Shown piece after piece: positions 8,604 through 18,464 of a DNA stretch of 20,169 nt. Each line of letters starts with the position of its first letter. The first letter of the stretch is position 1. Made by a program: the position numbers and the translations under genes. Where the stretch lies: NCBI GenBank assembly GCA_015657535.1, contig JADHZB010000540.1, forward strand, positions 1-20,169, written 5' to 3'. Under the pieces are notes generated by a model. That model did not search any database. It had not been told where the DNA came from and worked only from the letters and a program-made list of their open reading frames with translations. Source of the stretch: Nephromyces sp. MM_2019. Lineage: Eukaryota > Apicomplexa > Aconoidasida > Nephromycida.

Positions 8604-11600
8604 GTATGTAATAGAAGCATGAGAGTACAGGAATATGGATATCTTTAGTTGCTGCTGCGTTTTCTGTGCTGTGTTTTTATGCTGAGGACTGGGGTTAATA
8701 TGTAGGCAAAAGTGGTATTTGTACTGACTTGATGCATCAAAGAGTTGCTTCTGCTTATGCGGTAGCCTAATAGCGTTGCGCTTGGCAATGCTGGTTTTCT
8801 CTACTTCGGCTTCCTCTTCTTATTGTGGGGGTGATTGTATCATTAAAGGATAGACGAGATTTATAAGTTATGCGTATGTACTGCCGCTTACGCTTCGGTA
8901 ATACATATATGTAGGTCTTAATGGCAGTTTGGTTGTACTGCTTTCCTTTCTCTGAAAGCGTGTTTCACGAGTTCGCATGATACGCTGGTTGCGAATCTTT
9001 ATTTCAATTGGAAAGTATTGCTCCTACTATTTCGCCTGTACATGCCACACGCCCTTTTTTGTTCATGCTGCCATGTATTTTATGCGTCAAACGCTTTTTG
9101 ATGGAAAGGGTCTCGTGATTTTTATGGATTGGTCAGATTTTCCTGGTCAGCCTTGTTATTCTCTGCCATATGGTGAATTTCTGTGCGTTTTTGCGCTTTG
9201 CTTTCCTTGCGCTGATATTCCCATTGCTTGTGCTTCAGCACTCTTAGATTTTTTTTTACCTTGAAAATTGATTTTTTTGTTTCGTAGCTCCTCTCGAGCA
9301 ATTTCGCGCTGGTGCTGTTGTATGCTATCTTCCCCCTTTGCGATTTCAACCGCTTGCAACGATTTTAAAGTTTTTTCTTGAGTTTTGCCCCGTATTTCGT
9401 AAGCTCGCTGGCTGAAACTCTTTGTTTAAGAAAATCTGAGGGGGATTTTTGTTTGTCTACTAAACTTTTTGGCTGCCCTTAAAAAGCGCTGTGCGCAAAA
9501 GAAAGGCTTTTAACCATCAACTTGATAATATAGCTTTATTAATTTATGGTAATTACATGTGTTTGACAATAACAGTGTAGGATGAACTTTTTAGTGTGTG
9601 TTTTTCGTTTATTTTTCTGTATGTAAATATATATGTCAGTGTGCGTACACCCTAAACTAGTTTTTTTGTGTACTTATTTTCTCGTAGTTATGTAGTGCGA
9701 TGTTTCGCAGACTTTATTTCGCTAGAACGCGGTTTTTTTTGTGATGTTTTCTGTAGTCGCTCTTGTTGCAAATGTGTCTAATGATGCTCCTTTAGGGTGG
9801 CGAATCGTTGACGATTCAGAAACGGCTTGCCGCTTCTATTCTCAAATGTGGGAAAAAGCGTGTATGGATGGACCCGAATGAAGCTGAGGATATTGCTTTA
9901 GCTAACTCCCGTAAGTTAACTCATGAAAAGTTTCAATCGGATATTTTTGTTCTTCCTGTTTGATTAGGAACTTTTTGCTAGGCAAATATGTGTAGTGGGT
10001 TTTCCTTTTAGGATGAATAGGGTTTTCGTGGCAGTCCATTCTGTTCATGTAATACAGCTACTTTTGAAAGCGTGGTTCATACGTTTAACGCAAGGGCTGA
10101 GAAGCTGAGCTGCCCATGCCTCAGCTTCCACTTTTTTGTGTAAATTTCCCTCCTCTTTATTGAATATATCTCACAATTGTATTATTTTTTGGTAGTGGAT
10201 TATTGTTTTTAGACCAGTTTTTAATTTATAAGCGGCGGGTCCTAATGATTTCTGTGGTAGTGTCTTGTGCGTGAATTTTCTGAATGGGTTGAATTTGGCG
10301 TAGACGCCAATATTTTAATCGCTTACACTTTGATTCAAATAGGTTCTGCAATAGCATTTCGCTGAAGGAATAGTAGATAAAATGTCAATTCACTGAAGTA
10401 GTAGATACAATAGCGTTTGGGATCAGAGTGACCGTTTATGTCTTTTTCAAGATTTTTCCAGAAAAACTCTATAATATGTGAAATACCTTTTTGGCAAGCA
10501 TCAAACTTAATGTTTGATTTAGCCGTTGAAGTTGGTATGCAACTGTTTTAGCTTTTGGTGAGCGTATCTTACTGTGTGTATTGCTTCTCGAGTTCGCAGA
10601 AAGCAACGAATTTCAAGAATATTTGATGGAACTCCGCGTATGCTGTATTTTTATCGATTTTTTGTGTATTTTCTTAGGTCATTCGGTAAGAAACCTGATC
10701 TTCAGTGGATTAGTAGTACGAAAACCAATTGCTACTCACAGTCGAGTACGTACCCGCTTGTATCATGAAGCGAAACGTAAGGGAAGACACACAGGCATTG
10801 GTAAGAGGAAGGGTACCCGTAACGCCCGTATGCCCGAAAAGGTCTTGTGGATGAAACGTTTGAGAGTGCTCAGAAGATTACTGAAGAAGTATCGTGAAAA
10901 CAAGAAGATTGATAAGCATCTGTAAGTACATTGAAATTAGTAGTGAGAAGTAGTTTGATTAGGGAGATTGTGTAGTTTATATGGTATGGATGTGTATAAA
11001 GTGGCTGGGAGTGTTCAGTTATATGTTTTTGAAGCTTGAGGGAGGATTTTACTAACTGTAGATTACGTGAAATGATGTTTTGCTTACTATTTCTTCAGTG
11101 AAATGATGTTCTATCGTCTGCTTCTTTAATGATATATTTGTTTTATCTACTATTTATTTACTAAACTTATATCTATATCTGCTACTTCTTCCTTTTCCAT
11201 GAAATAGTGTTGCCAGTAGTTATGTTTAGAGGAAAAAATTTTCATCTGATCGTAGATATTTTGTTCGCTGCAGAATAACTCCGTCTACTGATAAGACCTT
11301 TACTTTTCAAGTCGCATGTATTTGACTGTTCATAGTGGTTTCTGTTGTTTGTTAAACTGTAGATACTGGGATGTATACAGAGTGTGAGTTGAGCGTTAGC
11401 TATGGTAATTCTGAAGTAGTTTTGTTGCTGATGTAATTTTTTGGGTTTTTTCTATTTTCTTCATCTCATTAGGAGTAAGAGGTAGCCATGAAAATCTGTA
11501 AAAACTTGCGTTTTACCATGTTTTTGTCAATTTCTGTTTACAGATACCACAATCTTTATGTATGTGCAAAAGGAAATCAGTTCAAAAACAAGCGTGTGTT

Positions 11601-11751
11601 GATGGAGGCGATTCATGGAAGACAGGCTGATCAGGCTAGGCAGAATGAGATTTCTGACGCTTTGGAAGCACAGAAAGCCAAGGCTATTTTATTGAGAGAT
11701 AAAAAGAAGAAGAGAAAGGAGAGGAGTGAGCAAGTAAAAGTTGTCGCTTAA
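8601..11751 (+). CDS. RPL19: 60S ribosomal protein L19 (eL19), 4 exons
   Basis: eL19 is a structural protein of the large cytoplasmic ribosomal subunit, with a basic globular N-terminal half and a long C-terminal helix. Exons 8601-8603, 9796-9910, 10678-10921 and 11544-11751 join in frame (intron phases 0, 1, 2) into 189 residues, against 196 in human. Conserved blocks in order are [85 protein letters not shown] and [16 protein letters not shown]. These are followed by a charged Lys/Arg tail ending KVVA and TAA. The protein looks intact. Only the position of the ATG exon is uncertain; every other junction is fixed by the conserved protein. No paralogue or pseudogene copy was seen. Confidence 0.96.
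8604..9795 (+). other. RPL19 intron 1
   Basis: A 1,192 bp GT-AG intron (GTATGT to CCTTTAG), phase 0. It is T-rich on the sense strand. It contains a 12 bp palindrome TTGATGCATCAA (8729-8740) and a hairpin (8875-8907). A 95-codon plus-strand frame at 8977-9264 and Lys/Glu-rich minus-strand frames at 9122-9359 are open but unassigned. The span depends on the ATG exon call. Confidence 0.6.
8729..8740. other. 12 bp palindrome in RPL19 intron 1
   Basis: TTGATGCATCAA is a perfect dyad. It could be a protein-binding site or chance. Confidence 0.5.
9796..9910 (+). CDS. RPL19: RPL19 second coding exon
   Basis: A 115 nt exon between the acceptor CTCCTTTAG (AG at 9794-9795) and the consensus donor GTAAGT at 9911. 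It encodes [20 protein letters not shown] and [18 protein letters not shown], plus the first base of an arginine codon. Confidence 0.95.
9911..10677 (+). other. RPL19 intron 2
   Basis: A 767 bp GT-AG intron, phase 1, with consensus donor GTAAGT. It contains a perfect 9 bp stem-loop at 10101-10128. No complete box C/D or H/ACA snoRNA could be recognised. Confidence 0.9.
10101..10128 (+). other. Perfect stem-loop in RPL19 intron 2
   Basis: GAAGCTGAG (10101-10109) and CTCAGCTTC (10120-10128) form a 9 bp perfect stem with a 10 nt loop CTGCCCATGC. Confidence 0.75.
10678..10921 (+). CDS. RPL19: RPL19 third coding exon
   Basis: A 244 nt exon between the acceptor TTTTCTTAG (AG at 10676-10677) and the donor GTAAGT at 10922. 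It completes the split Arg (giving ANSRHSVRNL) and encodes the highly conserved rRNA-binding core through KKIDKH, plus two bases of a leucine codon. Confidence 0.96.
10922..11543 (+). other. RPL19 intron 3
   Basis: A 622 bp GT-AG intron, phase 2 (GTAAGT to TTTACAG). It carries a short direct repeat GTGAAATGATGTT (two copies near 11068 and 11098). Confidence 0.9.
11544..11751 (+). CDS. RPL19: RPL19 last coding exon
   Basis: A 208 nt exon after the acceptor TTTCTGTTTACAG (AG at 11542-11543). It completes the Leu codon to give KHLYHNLYV, continues [16 protein letters not shown] and ends with a basic/acidic helix and TAA at 11749-11751. The C-terminal tail is a little shorter than in animals. 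Confidence 0.96.
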
Positions 11752-11992
11752 GAACTGGTACGTTGTAGCGTTGCTAGCGTGGAGTGTGATGTGTGAACGT
11801 ATATAACCTTTAGTTTGCGAGTTTGTGTATTTTTTTGTAAACGTGATTGCTCCGTATTGATCTGTGTAGCATTTTGTGCTTTTTTACGCTTGTTTTTTGG
11901 TGCTCTGGCGGTTTTTTGCCTTATTAATTATACTTACTAATGGAAAGCGCAAGTTTTGGCAATGTAGTCGACTACTGAAGCACTCACTACCT

Positions 11993-11998
11993 AATAAA
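11993..11998 (+). terminator. Probable poly(A) signal of RPL19
   Basis: AATAAA lies ~240 nt past the RPL19 stop codon in CCTAATAAACTAG, followed by T/GT-rich sequence. It is the first AATAAA downstream of the gene. If the 3' UTR is spliced (donor-like GTACGT at 11758), the real end could be farther away. Confidence 0.5.
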
Positions 11999-12283
11999 CT
12001 AGTTTTCTCTCGTTAAAAAAATATCCCGACGCAGCTTCGTTGCTTACACTTTTGTACTTTTGTGTTGTTTTACTTAAAATTTTGTACGAATCATTTTATA
12101 TGTAAACGAAGGTTGGATATGCTTCTCTTGCTTTTGTTACTGCCAAACTCACACTTCAATTATTTTCTTTTAAAGAGTGTGCTTATAGTGTGTTGATATG
12201 AAAACTTGAATTTTCTGCTGCTATTTGCAGGTGCGACGTGTTGCCGTTGGTTGCTTTATTTCGTGTTTAAACGCCGTTTTCAA
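11999..12283. other. RPL19 downstream flank, no gene seen
   Basis: T-rich sequence with a pyrimidine-AG site at 12221-12230 but no recognisable exon after it. Confidence 0.5.
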
Positions 12284-12425
12284 GGGTTTTTAAGCGAGTT
12301 TTTTAGCGGTGTTTGATGAATATATTGAGTGTATGGCAACATCATGTAAGCGTGGGGTTTTTAAGCGAGTTTTTTAGCGGTGTTTGATGAATATATTGAG
12401 TGTATGGCAACATAATGTAAGCGTG
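12284..12425. repeat. 71 bp tandem duplication, 2 copies
   Basis: Copies at 12284-12354 and 12355-12425, each beginning GGGTTTTTAAGCGAG and ending TGTAAGCGTG. They differ at one position only (ATCATG against ATAATG). The near-identity points to a recent duplication in non-coding DNA. Confidence 0.97.
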
Positions 12426-14537
12426 TTGTGATAATTGCGTACTAATTGCAAGTTTTTTCGTATTTTTTCTTGCAGGATCATTTTGCGGAGCATCATATGC
12501 CGATATGATGTCTTTTCTACAAATTAAAGTGTCCGCGCGCCTCTATTTTCTTTTCTCTACCTATATTGATCTCTGGGCTCCTATTTGAAGGGATCTCGTT
12601 ATCTCTGCACGTTGAGGATAGTTACTGCTTAAAAGTATCGATAAAAAGAGGATATACCGTACTGACCCCTGTGTGCTGCTTCATGTGGGGCTTTTTTGCG
12701 ATCACTAAGTATAACCCTAGTGAAACAGTGTGAATGCGTCCAGTAGCCTTGACTTCTTAGCTTACTCTAGGTAGTGGAGACTTATATGCCTTTATTGCTT
12801 ACGACGGCATCACGAAATACATAACCTAGCCGTCTCTTGGAGTCGATATATGTTGCTATTCATCTAAATTGATAATGTAGATACCCCTTTTGCGGTTGCA
12901 TATACAATGAGCGTGCCGCATTGATGAAGCTTTGGTAGCGGATGATTGAGTGTTCATGAGTAAGTTTGTATTTCTTTGGTTTAAGGCAGTAGTTTATGTT
13001 ACAACGGTAAACTTTTGTAAGCTCTCTTGGAATATATTTCTGCAACGGCTAACATGGCAGCCGTGGTTATAGCGAACTTTGCGGACGTTTGATCGGGTGT
13101 AAACTGCTTACAGCAACTCTTATTATAGTTGACTGGGTCAGCCGAATGTGTACTCCAGGATTGTTTTGAAAGTGTGTGTGTTTGTGTTTCTGATTATGTG
13201 TATGTTTTTGTGTGCCTGTGCATGTGTGTTTCCCTCTTTCTGTGTACACCTGAGTATGTGTGAATATCTTTCTCTTGAGGAATTGATGAGTGTCGCTAAC
13301 TCTGCTAGATTGTCGGTCGCTGCTAGTTGTGGTCTACATGTGGTTTGGCTGCAATAGCTTGAGTAACAGTTGACGTGCTCAGTTGAGTTTGGTTGCTCGC
13401 GAAAGTTTGTGGGCGGAAAAGCTGTACGTTTGACGGATGTTGGTGGAGTCTCTTGTTTTTTACCTGTCAACATTGATGTGCTTTTGAATGCTTGCATTAG
13501 AAGCTGGAAGCTGCTTAATTTTGGTATCTCTGTAAGTTGTGAGCTGGTTGGGTGGATGAGATGACTTTATTTAGCGTGTGTGTGCATGTTTTGCGTGTTT
13601 TATACACGTTTTCGGTTCAGCTTGGGATATATGAGGCGTTTGCCCCCCCTTCTGCTAATTGCGAAGTCTGGTGGTGTGATTGGCATGCTGCCTCTTCACG
13701 TCAAAATTTCACAGGGCTAAAAACAAATATATTTCTGCCTTTGTGAGCGAGCATTTAAGTTTGTGTGTGTAACTTTGTGAGTGTGTGTCATTTTTTGTAT
13801 TTTTGGGTGTTGAAATATGGTGAAATGTCTTGTCTTTACAAGTGACTTCTTAAGCTGCATTCAATGGCAGTTATTTTGTGAGCATGCGGGGAGAGTGCGG
13901 CAGGCCCTTGTAGGTTGATCAGCGAAGGAATTAGTTGAATAGTATACATAGATTTACGCTTTTAGCGACACAGCGATACCTGAGGAATAATCATAATCTC
14001 GCGGATGTCTGAAACAATTCTGGCTACCCTCGTGTAAGCCTAGTAGTGAAACTCGTTAAAAACTTACAATCGCCGTAAAAAATAAAGCCACACACGGACA
14101 GGGGCGATTCCTCCTACTTTCTCCGCTCGCCGAAGTCTCTGTTTCCCTGCCAAGATAAGATAGTGAAGTGCCATTGAAATGTGAAGAGCACATACCTAGC
14201 TGTGGTATCGAGATCGACGAGGCTTCTCTTTAGCTTTAGTGATGGATGTGATTTCCGCAGAGTAGAGCTTCTAGTGAGCTAACTCATTAATTCTTCCCTG
14301 CTGAAGAGGCTAGCGTGAAGTACCTTCTCGTTGAAGGCTGTCGGCAGCCACTTTTCACATCAGTGGGACTTTTATTTCGGATGTCTTTAAAATTATAGCA
14401 CGTCTAGTGGTGCATTGGCGTCAAGCCGAAAACTGCGTGAAATCCTTTGTCAGTCCGGTGTTGTGACGCGATTAATTTATGAGCAGTAGTTATGGACGCG
14501 GTTGTAAAGGTCGTTTTGCCATTAGCGATTCGTATAT
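12426..14537. other. No recognised gene, GT-rich
   Basis: T- and GT-rich plus strand with small GT microsatellites near 13170-13240, 13575 and 13760. Frames of 60-119 codons on both strands (13138-13746) overlap these repeats, have no recognised domain and show no splice chain. Confidence 0.55.
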
Positions 14538-14665
14538 AGTGGTACCTCTCTAGACGGGCTATTTATGTCATTCTCACAGTGAAAGATGCAGCAATGCAGT
14601 ATTACCTTTTTAGACTGCGATTGATGGCATTCTCATGGTTGAAGCTGCAGCAATGCAGTGGTAAC
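14538..14665. repeat. ~60 bp imperfect tandem repeat, 2 copies plus a partial
   Basis: Units start at 14538 (AGTGGTACC), 14598 (AGTATTACC) and 14657 (AGTGGTAAC). The best-conserved part is CATTCTCA followed by GCAGCAATGCAGT. This region also marks the switch from T-rich to A-rich plus-strand sequence. Confidence 0.85.
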
Positions 14666-15860
14666 AATCGATATGGAATGGTCAGATTTTTCGAGATGTC
14701 ATTTTGCGACCACCCTGTTTTCCCCAACTTTCTCCGAAAGTCCTATAGCAGCTTGCTCAGCCAGAATGACAACCAGCACTCACAAAACACAACCAAAAAT
14801 TTCTTCAGAAGAAAAGAAAGGCTATATATACTGCATAAATCACCTACTTTTATACCAAATACAAACAGCATTGAGAAGTAATCTGGCGAAAAAATTAAAG
14901 AATATTTACAGTCGCATAACTACAGCAATTAATGAATGCTGCAGCACGCTACGGCATAGGCTATAAAATTGTAGCATCCGCGTATTTTCCTTGACTTCTG
15001 ATCCCGGAAGGTGCCAAGAGCTGCCGCAATACCAAAGCGTGGGCGTGCTTCCGGTAATGACACCAGCGAAACCTAGGAAGATTTCACCCTCATCTAACAA
15101 TACCATCAACTCTCACAGCCTCTTTGAACGTTGTCCTTTGCCCAAGCTGCTCCTGTATGAAGCATGAAGACAGCTAGTCCTACTGGCAAGAAAGCGGACT
15201 TCGAGGGTGAGAAAAGTTGCTTTGGCATCCCGCTATTTGGATGAGTCAAGCACATAACTACACCAATGATAGCCTACAAAGTTTGTGCCGACAGTAACCA
15301 GATGGAGAATTACTGCTTCAACCCTCCCAAACTATAGGAAAAAAGTACTGCTTCTACCCTCTTAAAAAATCCTTTTCTTCTGCTTTGTAGCCCACTTGCC
15401 GGCTTTGAGCGAAAACCCCCTTCGGCGACAGTACTTCCACAAATAACACATCCACATCGGGCGGTAGGCATTGTGCTAGCAGTTCCCACTCAAAAAAATG
15501 GTTCAAAAATTGTAGGATGCAGGTACTAAATTCGTCCCCACATTAAAGTCTGCAAAATCCGCGTCTGTCAGCATGAAATAGTAAAAAGAAGCGGATTATC
15601 GCGACTAGCAGACGGAAGCCCTTGACTAAATCAACTAGCACTTGCAACTGAAGCCGATGCTTCATCATCAGCTTAATTAACTGGCACTATTCATCAAAAG
15701 TGATGCCCTATCATCATTTGGAATCAAACTAACTAGCAAATAAACAAGTCCGGCCAGTACACTCCAAAAAAAATACCACACCATTAAAGATATTCTTTCA
15801 GAACTAGAGGAGGCCTTTTTTAAATGGATGCCACCTCATGTCCCTAGCAGAAACCGCAAA
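14666..15860. other. No recognised gene
   Basis: Mixed composition, A-rich on the plus strand. It includes an unassigned minus-strand open stretch with an acceptor-like border (15354-15525) and a short plus-strand frame starting ATGAAGACAGC near 15164. Neither could be assigned. Confidence 0.5.
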
Positions 15861-15888
15861 GCTGCTTCATAAGAATTTATGAAGCAGC
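15861..15888. other. Perfect 12 bp stem-loop
   Basis: GCTGCTTCATAA (15861-15872) pairs perfectly with TTATGAAGCAGC (15877-15888) across the tetraloop GAAT. It is the strongest short hairpin found in the window and does not overlap a recognised gene. Confidence 0.88.
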
Positions 15889-18241
15889 CATCAGAGATGT
15901 TACTAGTGTGTGCACAACACCTTTGCAAGCCTTGAAACAGTGCAACTTATAGGGAAAAAGCAAGACAAGCCAGAGTTTCAAGCATGACAGATTTTGCATA
16001 ACTTGATTATTAGGAACTATATATGTATTTTAATGAATAATCTACACCGGCTGCTAAAATTTGTATATATCATCAAAGCAAATACGGTACCAGCCCACTG
16101 TTGATCGTATAATAGCTGAATTCTCATACGGGGGTCCTCATTGGTCCTTATTCGTCCATTTTTATCCGCATTCGTCTGGTTTCATCCTTACTCATCCTCA
16201 TCCTCCCTCATGTATTCGTATTAGTCAGCATCCCTTCAATATTAAGAGATCAAAAGTCTTGCAGTACAAGCGTACAACAATGACGTGAGGCAAAGCCCAT
16301 TTCGCACGTGCAATGCATTTCTTGACTGATACCTTATGGTTAGCCATATCGCACCATGAAAAATTGAAATTCTTCTCGTGTAAGCAGGAAAAAGCAAAGT
16401 CAACATCCCTTGAAAGTTACCGCACATCTGTTACGCATAAAATTCATCTCTCGTAAATTTCCATGCCAGTCGTAATGTAAGGCGCTGCGATGATACTACA
16501 ATGCCGAGTAAAAGCCAATACAACAACCTCAGAAAACACTAGTTTTCAGCTGGAGCAGCGATGAACCGCGTTTCGCCCTCCTAATCACAATCCGCTAAAA
16601 AGTGTACTAAGAATTGCGAATAAAATTCTGGAGTACCTTCAAAGTAAGCTTTCTATATCAGTTTATTTTAAAACTACTAAAAAATCAAAAGCAGCCGATT
16701 TCTTTCATCAGGCTCCTCAAAGTAAAAATTGGCGTAAACAAATGCTTAAAAACACCTGCATGGGGATGAATGCGGAAGGATTAACTAGTGCTTGCAAACA
16801 ACGCGATATAATAAAATATTCGCTTTTCACAAAAAAATTCACAACGGCGACAAGAGTGCTTCTTCCGAGTTCAAGATTGCTTTGAAATTATACTTTCACA
16901 AGCAAAATCCCCAGCTTCGGAGAGACTAACGGGGCTCATGTATAGTCCCCTCGCATAAGTACTACATTCGAGAATTTTTGGGGCCACCACATGCTACAGA
17001 TGTAGTGGGCGATGTCCTCCACTACGGCAAAAAAGCACGCTTTTCCCGGGAGGATGTTTGAAATGCATTTTTAGCTTTTCCATTTCACTAATTCACAACC
17101 GGTTGCGTAGATAACCGCAAAATAAGCTACAAGCAATGACTAGAAATGAAAAGAGACACACACACGGCAGTATGGCAACCTCTTATTCGAAGCACCGCTA
17201 TTCGTGTTTAAATTATGATCTACAAAAACTAAAGTATATTCAAAAGACAGCGAAAAACTCGAATTTCTGTGTCAAGCCAGGAGTGGAATGGCTGAGAAAC
17301 TGCCCAGATCATCAAATACCCTGTCGTAAGAGGAAGGACATGCGCGGTGGAAGTTGGCGCAGAGCAGTAACTGATGTTTGTGATAGGAAAAATTGGTACT
17401 AGAAAAAAATTACAGCTATGACACAGATATAGCAATGGGGGAGGCGGTATTAGAGATGAACCGAAAATAGGTAGGTCAAATAAAAATCCAAAGTCTGATA
17501 CAGAAGGGTTCTAAGGTAGCTCAATGATTCATTTGCATAAAAACTCCGATTATGCAGAAAGATCTACAAAAACCCTCCGTAAAAGCAGCAAATTTAACTA
17601 GAAAATAACTACACAGGAGAAACTTTAAGTATTACCTACAAACGACAGCATAGTCTAACTAGCTGCGTAGGGTTGAGGAAGGAAAAGATGGGCCAATCTG
17701 GGGATAACGGACAGGGCTCAGCCACATATATACACTTTGAAAACGGCAACAAAACACCATTTTGGTGAAGATTTGCAAAATCAGCAAAAATTTCCCAGTG
17801 ATTAATCCTATGGAAAATCGGGTTCATTTTCTCATATTTTTTTGCTAAATTACGAAAAATTCAGCCAGTCTATACAAGTTAAAAGGTGAGGAAAAGGTCC
17901 ATCGAGCTAGAAACAGACGGTGTAACTCAATTAAATACTATCTTCCACGATCGGGCAAAGTGAATTTGGTAAAATTAGCGCCTAAAAATTAAAAGTAGCA
18001 AAGGTTAAGCGGTACCTTTGGAGGCACAAGGTTTCTACTTTTATCCAGTACGGACTACAGAAGGAGACTAGCAGATTCTTTGGTAGTACATCAAAGGAGG
18101 GATATTTTCCGTTTTACAGGAACAACGGCTAGAAACAATTGTGGATCAAAAGGGACGCAAAGCAGAGTAATTTCATTCAGAAATCTCATAAGCATTTCCT
18201 GTCTTTTTAGATGACAGTAAGCGAAAATCTTCAGAATAATA
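15889..18241. other. No recognised gene
   Basis: AT-rich, A-biased plus strand. It contains the TCATCC-type simple repeat at 16130-16235. Frames of 60-88 codons (for example 17136-17402 plus, 17636-17827 minus) carry no recognised domain. Confidence 0.5.
16130..16235. repeat. Degenerate ~10 bp pyrimidine-rich repeat
   Basis: Recurring (A)TTCGTCC, TTATCC, TCATCC and TCGT blocks spaced ~10 bp apart (TGGTCCTTATTCGTCC, TTCATCCTTACTCATCC and similar). The repeat is imperfect, so its limits are approximate. Confidence 0.55.
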
Positions 18242-18464
18242 TCTAGCTAAAGAAAATTGGAATCTAGTAGTGCGCGAGAGTTGACAACTAGCTAAAAAGC
18301 TAAAAAACATTGGAATTTAGTGAGGAGAAAAAGTTGAAAATTCTCCAAAAAGCTGAAAAATATCGGAATTTAGCCGGAATAAGCGTCGAAAATTAGCTAA
18401 AAAGCTAAAAAACATTGGAATTTAGCCTGAATAAGCGCCAAAAATAAGCTAAAAATAGCTTTGC
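18242..18464. repeat. ~47-54 bp tandem repeat, about 4 copies
   Basis: Units begin near 18242, 18289, 18343 and 18394, with a partial at about 18446. Each carries (T)AGCTAAAAAGCTAAAAA followed by CATTGGAATTTAG and a variable tail such as CCTGAATAAGCGCCAAAAAT. Copies 2 and 4 share an identical 34 bp core. Confidence 0.9.

Noticed and set aside
8977..9264. 95-codon plus-strand frame, with 67-75 codon Lys/Glu-rich minus-strand frames opposite
   Set aside because: It lies within RPL19 intron 1. The two strands are open opposite each other, which is typical of composition effects, and no family was recognised.
13138..13746. Plus- and minus-strand frames of 60-119 codons
   Set aside because: They overlap GT microsatellites and lie opposite each other on both strands. 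There is no splice-supported protein.
17136..17435. 88-codon plus-strand and 68-codon minus-strand frames
   Set aside because: They are mutually overlapping on opposite strands and neither shows a recognisable domain.
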